64,000 nucleotides of DNA, from assembly GCA_029582165.1 (NCBI GenBank), contig CM055888.1, forward strand, positions 35,077,408 through 35,141,407. Reading direction: 5' to 3'. A program made the position numbers and the translations under genes. How positions within the stretch are numbered: the stretch's first letter is position 1; every line of letters starts with the position of its first letter. The stretch comes from Portulaca oleracea. Taxonomy: Eukaryota > Streptophyta > Magnoliopsida > Caryophyllales > Portulacaceae. This document shows positions 35,186-46,681 of this stretch, one piece after another. The notes under the pieces are model-generated. The model was not told where the DNA came from, searched no databases, and was given only the letters and a program-made list of their open reading frames with translations.

Positions 35186-37297
35186 GCTATACAATTTAAA
35201 CTACCTAAATGCTTAGAACTTGACATGCAAGATTAAAAGAAAAATAAAAATATATACAAGACACTACTAACTAAAGAACTAAAGAAAAATCAAAATATTT
35301 ACAATATGAATCTCACTTCTTTTCTTTTCTTTTCTTAGACTTAAAAGTCGGAATGCATATATACTCCCACACAAGGGTTTGCTCGCCCCAAGCAAACGAA
35401 AAACAAAGGAAATGAAATTGCAAAAAAAAAGAAACTAACTACCCTAACTCACTTGCGCAGGAACTGCGGATGCATTTAGCACATGCATGAAGCCCTTAAA
35501 CCTATTGGCAGCCCAAGTGGACGAGGAAGGTCTCGTGAGGGTTTACAGAAGATTTACCCACAAAATCTAAAGAAAAGGAGATAGGGAAAGTGAAAAACAA
35601 AACAAGTTTTGAAAAGAAAGAAAAGAAAAAACTGCTTATTTTAGGAATCATGCAATCGCCCCTAAGAAAACAATACTAATCAACCAAAAGGAACCATTAT
35701 GAGCACATCAAATCACCTAACTCAAGATATTGCCAATCTTTAAGGTTTTCGATTCCCCAACATCTCCTACAAAACAATATCCTATGTGCTCGAGTGCAAG
35801 TGTTATTCTACTAGATTCTGATTAATCTAAAGCAAATCACAATCCAAGCTTGTATCAAAGCAAAAAAAATTATTTAGGTGATATCCTCCCTCGCTTATGT
35901 CGGTCTTGGCTTAGTGAGGGCCGCAGGAGATGCAAGCAAGAACTTCACATTTATTACAATTCTTTTTGATGTTGGGTTTAGAATTTAACGGCCCAACTTT
36001 TCCAAGTTAGCTAAATGGTATTTGGTGTTAGTTTTTCCGAGAATTGCATGGCCCATAAACAGGGTTTACCTTCCCTACACGAGCTACTCCATATGCAAAC
36101 GAAGTGCATAAGGGGTATGAGCACAGCACCGCTCATACCGACCCGTGTAGGTATACTAACTTAATATTACACTTTCAAGGTTAATGCTGGGTTTTTCGGG
36201 ATTCGGAAAGGCCCATAATGGGGCCTGCCCAACCAACTCAGGCTACTCCATTCACAAACGAAGTACTTAAGGGACGTGAGTCCCGCCCACTCACATCGGC
36301 CTTTGTTGGTTTAGCTAACAATTAACCAATTAATCCAATTTAATTAACTTTCACTTTTCAACAAGCTCGGAAGTGATCTACTAAAGTCTAACATTTTCAA
36401 GAAGAACGTGAGAGAATCAAGGATCTTATTAAGCATTTAACGAAGGGAATCTACACAAATGAGTCATGACAATATTTTAACTAAGGACGATAATGCTCAT
36501 ACGGGTTGCTTTGAAGGAGATTAAGAACGTTTTCTAAGCATTGACTACACTTATCCTAAAAACAAAGAAAAAACTAAAGAACAACAAAAACTGTAAAGGT
36601 TTTTCACTTCTTTTTTTCTCCTTTTGCACACAAAAGTTTTCAAATTTTTGCAAAATCTACGATAATCAAAATTAAAATAATAGGTTGTGTACTCATAAAT
36701 ATGAAAAATATCACCCCATTCCTACAAAAAACATCACAATACCCCCATTGTCAAAAGAGTTGTCGCAAGTAAGGGTAGAGATCCTAAGAAAAGCATATAT
36801 AGACAACACCTAACATATACAAAGCGGTGGGGACCCGAGCCCACACGGCTCCATTAACAAGATAATTCCAACATTCACACCTAAGGGGTTCGCCACCGAA
36901 AAGGAAAAATCAAACATCAGCATGGATCAAGAATATATACACTCAAAGAGAGGGTGGAAAGAGGTTACCTTCCCTACACGAGCTACTCCCACACAAAACA
37001 TCACATGTCCCCATTGTGAGAAGGGTTGTCTCAAGTAAGGGTAGAGATCCTTAGAAAAGCATATATACACAACACCTAACATGTAAAAAGCGGTGGCGAC
37101 TTGAGCCCACACAACTCCATCAAAAAGATAATCCCATCATTCACACACAAGGGGTTTGCCACCGAAAATGAAAAATCAAACATGTAGCATGGATCAAGAA
37201 TATATAAACTCAAAGAGAGGGTGGAAAGAGGTTACCTCAAGATCTTCAAGTAAAGACAACCCGATCCACGATCCAAAAGCACCAAGCATAAGGTTAG
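35186..37297 (-). repeat. Array unit 12, with a patchwork insertion
   Basis: Diverged unit, enlarged by about 260 bp at 36965-37225. The insert joins a 25-bp copy of 36066-36090 to a copy of a segment like 31392-31640. Confidence 0.75.
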
Positions 37298-37933
37298 GAT
37301 ATACAATTTAAAATACCTAAATGGTTGGAACTTGGAATGCAAGTTTAAAAGAAAAAAAATATATACAGTACACTACTAACTAAAGAACTAAAGAAAAATC
37401 ATAATATTTACAACATGAATTTCACTCTTTTTTCTTTTCTTTTCTTTTCTTACACTCCCACACAAGGGTTTGCTCGTCCCAAGCAAACTAAAAACAAAGA
37501 AAAAGAAAGGGGAAAAAAAAGAAACTAACTACCCAAAGTCACTTTCGCAGGGATCGCAGATGCATTTAGCACATGTATCAAGCCCATTAAACCCCTTGGC
37601 ATTCCAAGTGGATGAGGAAGGTCTCGTGAGGGTTTATAGAAGCTATACCCACAAAAGCTAAAGAAAAAGAGTGAGGGAAAGTGAAAAAAAAAACAAGTTT
37701 TGAAAAGAAAGAAAAGAAAAACTGCTTGTTTTAGGAATCATGCAATCTTCGCAAAGAAAACAATTCTAATCAACCAAAAGGAACCATGTGCTCGAGTGCA
37801 AGTATTATTCTACGCGATTCTGATTGATCTAAAGCAAATCACAATCCAAGCTTGTATCAAAGAAAAAAGAATTATTTAGGTGATATCCTCCCTCGCTTAT
37901 GTCGCCCTTGGCATGGAGAGCGCCGCAGGAGAC
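37298..37933 (-). repeat. Array unit 13, truncated by element 2
   Basis: First third of a unit, ending at GCCGCAGGAGAC. Other units continue GCAAGG; here the LTR of element 2 begins. Confidence 0.8.
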
Positions 37934-38948
37934 TGTAAAGCGGTTTTGTAGGACCTCGGTATTGTCGTTCTCTCTTAGGGAGCTAGGGGCCTTTGACTAA
38001 AACTAATTGACTCTAGGTAAGGTTTAAGATCACAGGATAACAAGAAGGTTGCAATGACGAACAGAATAAACTATGGTTCAGTTAAATGGGAACGATGGGT
38101 GTCAGGAGATTTCGGGACGCAAACGGTAATTAGGAAGAGGGTTTCGCAACGAGAAAGCAACAAAATAGTGGAATAAAGTGACAATCGCGTTAAAATAAAC
38201 CCATCGGATTTCCTTTTCCAAGGATAATCCGGATTAACTTCCTACAAGCCCACCACGGACCCGGAGGGTTAAAGAAACGGAACTCTCTAGTTAGCTCCTA
38301 TTCACTTTCGTGAATAAAATACTAACTATCCCAATTCCAACCTTCCAACTCAAGTGTTGGATGTATTCGGGATCTTTTGTACCCCAAATACATCCACTTG
38401 AGGGAAGAATAGGAGTGGTAAGTTGATTCCACTACAAATTACCTCCTAAAGTTGCTAACCCAATCCAAATACACCATTCACATCCTTTGTTTCTCCCTAA
38501 CCCATAAGGGTTCTAGCCTCTAATCATCTTATCTAGCATGCTAAACATAAAATAACTTCATTCATGCTTAAAAAGAGAGTATCTAGAAATTCCAAGCAAC
38601 AATAGGAACAATCAACAAACACCAAGTAATCTAATAATAAAAACAGAGATTAAAGAGTAATTAGATGAACTAAAGAGAGTAAGAGTTGAGAAATGCTCAT
38701 TAATTTGATGCCAAAGGAAGATGCTCCAGAGTAATAAGAATCCAATGCTCCAATAATAATATAAGTCTTCAAATCTTCAATAGAAATCCAGTAAAATCCA
38801 GTGCAAGAACAATAATCCAAGTAGAAACTCACACTAATCACTAAGGAATCACTCTAAAACTAAAACGTGATAAAAGTTCCTCTCTAAACTCTCTAATCTG
38901 TCTAATCTCCCTAAAATTGATCTCCCTGAGCTAAAAGACCTCAAAACA

Positions 38949-38957
38949 ATATATACA
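38949..38957 (-). promoter_or_regulatory. TATA-like box in the element 2 LTR
   Basis: The minus strand reads TTGTATATATTGT, about 60 bp downstream of the palindrome cluster. The 5' LTR of element 3 has the same sequence at 52862-52870, at the same distance from its cluster. Confidence 0.5.
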
Positions 38958-39018
38958 AGCTAAGTTAGTTACTCAAAACTCGTCACTTCATTAGGCAGAA
39001 AAATGCAAATCTGCAGGG

Positions 39019-39355
39019 GACCGTAGGTACGGTCTATCAGACCGTGGCTACGGTCCTGCATAACTCCTGCAGATTTCTCTCTTCTTCGCAGCACTGTAGG
39101 CGCGGTTTAACATGACCGTGGGTGCGGTATGGCGATTTAGGTCAGGTGAAACTTCTCTCCTTCGCACCGTCGTAGGTGCGGTCTCCCGAGACCGTGGGTA
39201 TGGTCTCACTCGGGCACTTCACCTGCTGCTCATGTCTTGCACCCACCGTAGCTGCGGTCTCCCGAGACCGTGGGTACGGTCAAGCTCGGTCACTTCACCT
39301 CCTTGTCATGCCTTGCACCTACCGTGGGTGCGGTCATGAGGACCGTGGGTACGGT
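39019..39355 (-). promoter_or_regulatory. U3 palindrome-pair cluster, element 2
   Basis: Pairs begin with 39020/39041 (21 bp). Motifs are mostly ACCGTGGGTACGGT, ACCGTAGGTACGGT and ACCGTGGGTGCGGT, a variant that also dominates this element's internal cluster at 42568-42768. Confidence 0.6.
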
Positions 39356-39630
39356 CAGGCTCGGCCACATTGATTAAGCAGAGTCTAACTTTTGATCTTC
39401 TTGATGTGTCCGGCCTTCCCGCTTCCTTCGCCTTTCTCTCGACCATGACCCGGGAAATCTCGGGATTCCCAAAGTAGCTACAAAATGGCCTTTTTTACCA
39501 TGTTTTGAGTAGAAACTCTAGAATCTATAAAATAACCAAAAACGTATTAAAAGTTATAAAATTAAACCATGAAACGAGTCAAAAGCCTAAGGATTTAGGC
39601 TGTATTTAGACACAAAATTGGGTCTAAACA

Positions 39631-39648
39631 CCCCCCCCACACTTAAAC
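39631..39648 (-). other. Polypurine tract of element 2
   Basis: The minus strand reads AAGTTTAAGTGTGGGGGGGG, ending at the LTR boundary. Confidence 0.8.
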
Positions 39649-39669
39649 TTTTGCTCGTCCCGAGCAAAA
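39649..39669 (-). other. Stem-loop beside the polypurine tract, element 2
   Basis: Plus strand TTTTGCTCG, TCC, CGAGCAAAA: a 9-bp perfect stem with a 3-nt loop. Confidence 0.7.
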
Positions 39670-40718
39670 CAAGACAAAAACTACCTAGACTAACACAAAC
39701 TCCTCTGTCATGGAGAGAAACGAGTGCATTTAGCGTATGCACTAAGCCCTTTGAACCCCCCGGCAGCCCGGGTGGACGAGATGGACTCGTGAGGGTTTGT
39801 AGCGACTGTACCCACAAAAGCCAAAGAAAAAGGAGAGAGGGAAAGTGAAAACAAAACTGAAGAAAACAAAATGAAAGAGAAACAAAAACTTTGATTCAAA
39901 GGATCTTGCAACCTTAACTAAGAAAACGTTATTAAGCCTCCAAAAGGAACCGTTATGAGCATCTCACAGGCACCTATCCCAAGTAAAAATCAGTCTTAAA
40001 GACTTTCGACCCCCCTACACCTCATGCCGAGCAAAACCCCCCGTGCAATTGTGCAAGTGGGTTCCATCGAAACCAAAAGACTCCCAAGACTCATGTCCGA
40101 GCTCAAAAACAACGAAACTAACAAGGCATGAGTTGCCCTTCTGCGCATTTGGTCGCCCTTGGCTTGGTGAGGGCCGTAGGTGATGCAATGATAGGCCCCA
40201 CACTTTATTATCGCTTAAACTTTCTTTTCTTTTTGGTTGGTTTTACCAACGAAATTGCTTTTTCTTTTCTCTTTTTTTTCTTGTTTAAAAGACGGTATTA
40301 GCCTTACTTTCGGGAATTGGACGGCCCAAATATGGCGTTTACCCTCCCAACACACTCTTTTCCATACACACCTCCATCGAGAATTCGATATGGGAGGAGC
40401 TTAAGGGATAATAGCGTCGTACCCTAATACCGGGCCCGTGTAGGTTGGCTAAGTGTAAGGTGGTTAATGTCATTCAGCGACACGCCCCACTTAATCCAGT
40501 TATTGTAGCTTTTGCTTTCTTTTTCTTTTTGTTTTGACTTTGCTTTTGCTTTTATTAAACGGGAAAAAGGAACAAGGTCGACACGAACCCCTAGAGTCTC
40601 CCGCTTTCAACCGGAACGTGAAAGAAATCGGAGGTCTCACTAGACACTTAATGAGGGAAATCTAAGAAGATATGTCATGACTCGTACCCAAGACAAGGTC
40701 GAAAAATGCTAAAACCGG
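39670..40718 (-). other. 3' untranslated region of element 2
   Basis: No credible gene. The plus-strand sequence aligns in order with the array unit: GTGCATTTAGCGTATGCA, CACAAAAGCCAAAGAAAA, CTTGGCTTGGTGAGGGCCG, CGGGAATTGGACGGCCC, TTTACCCTCCCAACAC, and the TATGTCATGACTCG block near 40670. It is the clearest single-copy relative of the array. Confidence 0.8.
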
Positions 40719-42009
40719 TTAATCGAGCAAACCTTGCAAATTCTCGATAAGGCTTTGTTGGTTTTGGAGGAGTTCTCGCTGCACTTAAAATTCATCGTGA
40801 AGCTCTTGGAGTTGATCACTAATGCGCTCTAAGGTGGCATCATTTGCTTGGCTAGGTCCCGCTTCTTCTTCTTGCTCTTCTTCATCGTCTTCTTCCTCAG
40901 CTTCTTCGGCTTCTTCTTCACCTTCCTCCTTGGGCTCCCAAGGACCACCCACCACATAGCGGCCCCCGTACTCTTGGCCACAAGACCAATTGCGTCGATC
41001 GGAGACATCTAATCGCTTTTCGGCATGATCGTCAGTCAAATGAATCACGACGCTATGGGAATCGTACCCGTGGCGGTAAAGTGTTCGTGTTTTGTTCTTT
41101 TCCAAGAATTCCATCTTCCGCAAACGAACACCATCGATGGGGTCGGGGAAGTACCGCGGAGTCCACTTGGCAAGATAGGACTCGAAACCTTACTTCTTGA
41201 GGAAATGGCAAATAATGTGTCCCATGCCAAGGGTCATGTTTCGGGTTTCAAGGCTTATCTCCAGAAGACAGAGAAGAATACAAGAGCCGGTGTTTACACG
41301 GCGACCATGGATTGCGTTGAAGAGAATGAAGAGATCGTCCTTGCGAATGTTTGACCGTCCAGTGTCGCGGCCAAAGACGGAGCTTGAAATGATGCGGTTA
41401 AAGAGGCGAACACTCAAATTGCAAAAGTCCCGACCTTTTGAATTGCTTGGACAATGGACTTGTAGTTTAGGAGTCCGAATCTTGGGATATCGTCTCCTCC
41501 AACAGGTGATGGCCCTTATAGCTTCTTGCTCGTCGAATTTGACACTTTCACCATAGAAGATACCATCCAAATGGACCACCGAGAGCGTTGCAAAGGTCTT
41601 GAATCGTGCATTCCACCTCCTTCTTGGCAACGATGTAAGAAAAGGTGGCCTTAGAAGTGCCATCCTCCCGAACCACTAGAGAGCTCAAGAAATCGAGCAC
41701 CGGTTGGTCGACAATAGGCTCGTTGATGGTAGCGAAGATTTCCCAACCCATGACTTTAATGAAATAGTCCATGCTTGGTTTGCAATACACATCCTTCGCT
41801 GCTTCCTCATGATACAAATCAGGAGCACATATTTTCCGTTGCTTCAACCGTGCGTAACTCGCCTTGTGCATTTCGTCCCTAAAGGTGACCTTCACCTTCG
41901 GGTCACACTGAATCAAAGAGGCGGGTTGACCTTTGTTATCAGGCTCTTCCGATGTAGATGGAGGATGGGTCGGTTCTGGCTCGGTTCGGGCACGCTTGGC
42001 TCGGCCCAT
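40719..42009 (-). pseudogene. ORF3 of element 2, broken
   Basis: The start at 42009 (MGRAKRARTEPEPT) matches ORF3 of element 1. The N-terminal part is open to a frameshift near 41570. The middle part (GIFYGESVKFDEQEA to GMGHIICHFLKK) ends at a stop near 41190. The C-terminal part (KMEFLEKNKTRTLYRH, a Glu-rich tract and LERISDQLQELHDEF) ends at a TAA near 40785, and homology continues to about 40719. The domain order is the same as in element 1: basic start, globular middle, long acidic tract, Gln-rich coiled coil. The function is unknown. The conserved reading between two diverged copies argues that it was once translated. Confidence 0.65.
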
Positions 42010-42263
42010 TAGAACAAACAAAGGGCAACAACAACAACAGTAGAATCGCAAATAGCAACCACAATGCCCAAAATCACCAAACAACAACAACCAAAAGCAT
42101 CACTAACCACACTCCAATCACAATTTCACTACCAATCTTCAACTAATTAGCACACCCAAGCCTCAAACTCAGAACATTCAACAAAATCCCAAATAGTTGT
42201 GCACAAAAACAACCAAAATCAGCAAGAAAATTGAACTCTGATGCACCAAAATACGAGAGATAC
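42010..42263 (-). other. Candidate ORF3 leader intron, element 2
   Basis: The donor CTCAG|GTATCT at 42264/42263 corresponds to the donor in element 1. No good acceptor is visible directly before the ATG at 42009, so either the acceptor has decayed or the intron model differs here. Confidence 0.25.
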
Positions 42264-42567
42264 CTGAGTGGAGAACTTGGAGGTGTTGCCCTACAAATTT
42301 CGAAACCCACACAACGAACCAAACCCAGAATTGCCGCTTGAAGCGCTCGAAAATGGCGTGGGAAGCAGATGCAGCGCGGTAAGGGCTCAAAATCGTAGAG
42401 AATAGTGAGAGAAGAGGACGAATTTGTGAAGGAATTGAGCAATTAGGGCAAGGGAATGAGGGTTTAGTGTGAGAGGAAGGTTTTTCGAGTGAGGGAGAAG
42501 GAAAAGAAATGAGTGAAAATGAGGGAGAAAAGGGTTTAAACCCCGACAGAATTTGCTGCAGTTCGAC
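42264..42567 (-). promoter_or_regulatory. TC-rich leader/promoter region of ORF3, element 2
   Basis: On the minus strand there is a pyrimidine-rich tract (CTCCCTCACTCG, CCTTCCTCTCACAC), then a leader ending at the candidate donor. It is collinear with 24898-25246 in element 1 (both share CACTCGAAAA, and CTGGGTTTG/CTGGGTTCTTTG near the end). Confidence 0.4.
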
Positions 42568-42768
42568 AGATCGTAGGTACGGTCCCCATGAACCGTAGGT
42601 GCGGTCTCACTCGGCCAGACTTTTGAGACAAAAACATTGTTCTGCGACCGTGGCTACGGTGAAATCGACTGTAGGTACGGTATAGTTACTAGGCCAAAAT
42701 CAGGAAAAACTTGCGATAACTTGACCATGGCTACGGTGAACCCCACCGTGGGTACGGTCTCCTTCGGT
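42568..42768 (-). promoter_or_regulatory. Internal palindrome cluster before ORF3, element 2
   Basis: Three pairs start at 42570/42592 (22 bp), 42647/42668 (21 bp) and 42724/42745 (21 bp). Motifs read TCGTAGGTACGGT, ACCGTGGCTACGGT and ACCGTGGGTACGGT. The position relative to ORF3 is the same as in element 1. Confidence 0.6.
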
Positions 42769-43116
42769 CTCTCCTCTGCACCTACAAGACTCAAAAACTT
42801 GGAAAAATTGTTAAGTCCTAAAATTCTACTCTCTCATTATCGACCCTCTTTTCTTGCTCACTCAACAACTTCCAAGGACACCTTTCAACACTCAAAACCA
42901 CCATGAATCACCTCCTTCACAAATCTTCTTTTCACCATCAATTTTTTCAACCTTCTATTTTTTTTTATTCTTTTTCTCAACTTTAACAAATCAAAAACAA
43001 AAATCAAAACAAATAAAAATGTAGAAAATAAAAGGAAAAAAACTAAAGGTAGGGGAAGTAACTTGTACCTCTCCCGGGTGCTTGGTTTAGGTCCTAGCTT
43101 GACCTAATCCACTCTT
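42769..43116 (-). other. Non-coding tract after integrase, element 2
   Basis: AT-rich with no gene. It matches in position and partly in sequence the tract after integrase in element 1 (CACCCGGGAGAGGTACAAG against CACCCAGGAGAGGTATG on the coding strand). Confidence 0.6.
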
Positions 43117-44480
43117 TCACCTGTCAAAGTCGGCGAGGAACACCACAACCGTCCTCGCATATTCCTCTCCCATGATGTATGGCTTGATCTTTAATGAGTT
43201 GACCTTGAGACGTTCCCCCTTTTCATTCTTAAGTTCGACAACACTGGCGGAAAGGATCCTTACTATTTCAAAGGGTCCGGACCACCTTGATTTCAATTTC
43301 CCGGAAAATAGCTTGAGCCTCGAATTGAAGATAAGGACTCTATCACCCACTTTGAACTCGCGACTGTTCAATCTCTTATCGTGCCATGCTTTCGTTGGCT
43401 CTTTGTAGATCCTATTATTTTCACAGGCATGACGTCGTAGCTCCTCAAGCTCCTCCAATTGAAATAGACGAGTCGCCCCGGCCGCCTTGAGATCGTAATT
43501 CAATTTCTTGATCGCCCACATCGTCTTATACTGAAGTTCTACGGGAAAGTGGCATGCTTTCCCGTAAACTAGACGGTACGGGGTAGTCCCAATCGGCGTT
43601 TTGAAGGCGGTGCGGTATGCCCACAAGACATCGTCTAATTTCTCTGCCCAATCCTTTCATGAAGAGCCAACCGTTTTCTCCAAAATCTCCTTAATGGCAC
43701 GGTTTGAAATCTCTACTTGCCCTTGCGTTTGGGGGTGATAAGGGAGTCCCCGCTTATGATTGATACCATACTTCGCTAGGAGAGACTCAAACTTCTTCTC
43801 GATAAAATGGGATCCGTTGTCACTTATAATAACCCTTGGAATGCCAAATCATGGGAATACGATCTTCTTCAAAAATCTTGATACAAATTTGCCATCGCAC
43901 TTCGCATAAGGAATGGCCTCAACCCATTTCGAAACGTAATCCACCACCACTAAGATATATTGGAAACCTCATGATGACGGAAAGGGACCCATGAAGTCCA
44001 ACCCCCACACATTGAAAACCTCTACCTCCAGGATGAAATTCAATGGTGCTTCATTCTTCCGGGAAATATTTCCAGACCTTTGGCATTTATCGCATTGCTT
44101 AACGTGAAGATGGGCATCACGAAAGAGCGTCGGCCACCAATAGCCGGCTTGTAAGACCCTCGCTGTCGTCTTTTGCGATCCACCATGACCTCCAACCGGG
44201 AACTCATGGCAATGTGTCAAAACGGATTTCACCTCGCTCTCGGGTAGACATCTTCTGTGCATCCCATCGTTGCACAAACGGAATAGGAATGGATCGTCCC
44301 AAAAGAAGTGTTTTACATCATGAAAGAACCTCTTCTTTTGGCGAGGGGTCAGATTTGGAGGAATCAGCTCGCTGGACAAGTAGTTTATGATGTCGGCGTA
44401 CCACGGCTTAGAATGCTTGATGGCTATGAGTCGCTCATCCGGGAAAGAATCCACGATCGGTTGGGTATCCTTCAAGTCAA
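43117..44480 (-). pseudogene. Integrase of element 2, broken
   Basis: The N-terminal zinc finger ([20 protein letters not shown]) and the start of the core ([13 protein letters not shown]) are in the open frame that ends with a TGA near 43969. The next part, up to [16 protein letters not shown] (about 43800) and [10 protein letters not shown], holds the second Asp and the Glu in other frames. A TGA near 43660 follows. The C-terminal 169 codons ([19 protein letters not shown] to [13 protein letters not shown]) are open and end at 43117. All catalytic blocks are recognisable, but the reading is interrupted at least twice. Confidence 0.88.
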
Positions 44481-44900
44481 CAAGGATCCTCGATAGGTGA
44501 TCGCCTACTACATTCTTCATGCCCGCCTTGTCGCGAATTTCCAAATCGAACTCTTGCATAAGTAAAACCCACCAAATAAGCCTCGATTTCGTTTCTTTCT
44601 TCCCCATCAAATATTTAATCGCAGCATGATCGGTGTACACCACCACCTTGGAGAACATAAGGTATTGCCGGAATTTGTTGAGAGCAAACATGATTGCCAA
44701 AAGCTCCTTCTCCGTAGTCGTGTAATTTCTCTGTGTACTATCAAGCGCATGGCTTGCATAGTAGATGACTCTTGGCTTCTTCTCTATGGTTTGGGCCAAA
44801 CACGCTCCCACGGCAAAATTGCTCGCATCCGCCATGATTTCGAAGGGTAATGTCCAATCCGGAGGTTGAACCACCGGAGCGGAAATCAAGGCTTGCTTTA
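44481..44900 (-). pseudogene. RNase H domain of element 2
   Basis: Open frame with [35 protein letters not shown] and [17 protein letters not shown]. The three acidic positions are present, unlike in element 1. It belongs to the same open frame as the RT end and the integrase N-terminus (43969-45038). I mark it as a pseudogene because the polyprotein is destroyed elsewhere. Confidence 0.85.
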
Positions 44901-45038
44901 ACCTATAAAACGACTCAAGGCATTTATCAGTAAAAAGGAATGGGGCATCCTTACACAAAAGATCAGTTAGAGGTCGAGCGATTTTGGAAAAATCCTTGAC
45001 AAACCAGCGATAAAAGCCGGCATGGCCAAGGAAGCTAG
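44901..45038 (-). pseudogene. RT C-terminal fragment of element 2, right of the element 3 insertion
   Basis: Reads [20 protein letters not shown] and [20 protein letters not shown] into RNase H. The upstream part of RT lies at 53540 and beyond. Element 3 is inserted between the codons for VRS and FLGH. Confidence 0.88.
45034..45038. repeat. Target site duplication of element 3, left
   Basis: GCTAG. Right copy ACTAC (53540-53544). The uninterrupted site in element 3's own RT reads GCTACGC, so each copy has one change from GCTAC. Confidence 0.75.
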
Positions 45039-46644
45039 TGTAAACGTGGTTCGTAGACCTCAGTTTTTATCGTTCTTTCTCAGGGAGTGAGGGGCCTTAG
45101 CTATGACTTCTTGGATCTAGGTAGGGTTTACGATCATAAAGATGATAGGTTTAGGGTAAAAACAACACAAACACACTAAGGTTCAGTCAAAAAGGGGAAA
45201 CAATGGGTGTCGGGAGACTTCGGGATGCAAACGGGGATGAGGAAATGGGTTTTGCAATAAGGGAGTAACAAGAAGGGAGAATCAAGTGGTAATTCTGCTA
45301 GAAAATACCCACCGAGCTTCCTCTTCCGAGGATAGTCCAGATTAACTTCCCCAAGGTCCATCGACAGACCCGGAGGGTTAACGAAACGGAATTACCTAGT
45401 TAGTTTCTATTCACTTTCATGAATAGAATACTAACTATCCCAATTCCCACCTTCTGACACAAGTGTTGGATGTGTTCGGGAGCTATCGAACCCGAATACA
45501 TCCTACTTGAGGGAAAGATAGGAGTAGGAAACTGATTCCTCAACTGATTACTCACTAACATTGCTAACCCAAACCTAATCACCAGTCACATCCTTCAAAT
45601 CTCCCTAACCCATTATGGTTCTAGCCCTTAATCATCCTATGTAACATGCTAACAACAATAATAACCTCATTCATGCTTAAAAAGGTATTCAAAACAGCAA
45701 TAACAATCCACAAACACCAAGTAATCCAAATAACAAAAACAGAGATTAATAAGTAAATGATGAACTAAAGAGAGATGAGTCAAGAAATGCTCATTGATTT
45801 TGATGCCAAAGGAAAAACTCCAGAATAATAAAGCACCAATACTCCAAAGATAAGAATAATCTTCAAACTTCAAAGAGGAATCTAATAAAATCCAATGCAA
45901 GAACAATAATCTCAGTAAAAACTCTCACTAATCACTCTAATTCAAAGCTTAAATATCACAAAAGTATGATAAAGTATGTGCTAAGATAGGATAATAGATA
46001 AAAAAAGATCCCCCCCTCCCAGCTAAAAGACCTAAATACAATACATACAAACCAAGTTTGTTACTCAAAACTCGTCACTTTGCTAAACAGAGAAAACGCG
46101 TCTGAAGGGGACCGTGGGCACGGTATTTGACACCGTGGCCACGGTCTTGCGTAGCTCAGGCGCTTTCTCTTTTCTCTTCGCTGCACCATGGGCACGGTGC
46201 CCCTGGACCGTGGGTATGGTCTGGCGATTAGGGCAGATGACTTTTTCGCTCCTTTGCACCGTCGTGGCTACGGTCTTGGGAGACGGTGGTCACGGTCTTG
46301 CTTGGCTCCCACTACTTCTTTCCTAGGGCTTAGCTTGATCCCACCGTGGCTACGGTCAACATGACCGTGGCCACGGTCTTGCTCGGAGCAAGTCTACTCC
46401 CTTTGGAGCTCTTTGACATGTCCGACCTTTCCGTTTCCTTTGCCTTCGACTCGACCAAGACTCGGGGAATCTCGGGATTCCTAAATTAGGTGCAAAAAAT
46501 GGCCCTTTTTACCACGTTTTGAGTAAAAACTCTGAAATCTACAAAATTACCAAAAACGCATTAAAAATTATTAAATTAAGCTACAAAACAAGTCAAAAGC
46601 CTAAGGATTTAGGCGGTATTTAGACACAAAATTAGGTCTAAACA
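45039..46644 (-). repeat. 3' LTR of element 3
   Basis: 1606 bp, plus-orientation ends TGTAAACGTGG and GGTCTAAACA. It is shorter than its partner mainly because one palindrome pair (53138-53200 in the partner) is absent. Confidence 0.9.
46110..46378 (-). promoter_or_regulatory. U3 palindrome cluster, 3' LTR of element 3
   Basis: The first pair is at 46111/46132 (21 bp): ACCGTGGGCACGGT and ACCGTGGCCACGGT. Three more pairs follow, to 46378. Confidence 0.6.
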
Positions 46645-46660
46645 CCCCCCACACTTAAAC
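46645..46660 (-). other. Polypurine tract of element 3
   Basis: The minus strand reads GTTTAAGTGTGGGGGG, ending at the 3' LTR. Confidence 0.8.
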
Positions 46661-46681
46661 TTTTGCCCGTCCCGAGCAAAA
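46661..46681 (-). other. Stem-loop beside the polypurine tract, element 3
   Basis: TTTTGCCCG, TCC, CGAGCAAAA: the same hairpin as in element 2, with one mismatched pair. Confidence 0.6.

Larger units (their letters stand above)
29711..37933 (-). repeat. Tandem array, right part: five and a half more diverged units
   Basis: The array continues directly after element 1. Units start near 29868, 31704, 33391, 35186 and 37298. They are less uniform than on the left: they carry deletions, patchwork insertions and more substitutions, as expected near the edge of a homogenising array. The array is cut off at 37933 by the LTR of element 2. Confidence 0.88.
37934..39630 (-). repeat. 3' LTR of element 2
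   Basis: 1697 bp. In plus orientation it starts TGTAAAGCGG and ends GGTCTAAACA, the reverse complement of the TGTTTAGACC start. It is homologous to the LTRs of elements 1 and 3. There is no second copy in the window. Confidence 0.88.

Noticed and set aside
1..37933. Regular repeats considered as a CRISPR array or an rDNA spacer
   Set aside because: Units are 1.85 kb with no short repeat/spacer pattern, no rRNA or tRNA sequence is visible, and the homology is to retrotransposon 3' UTRs.
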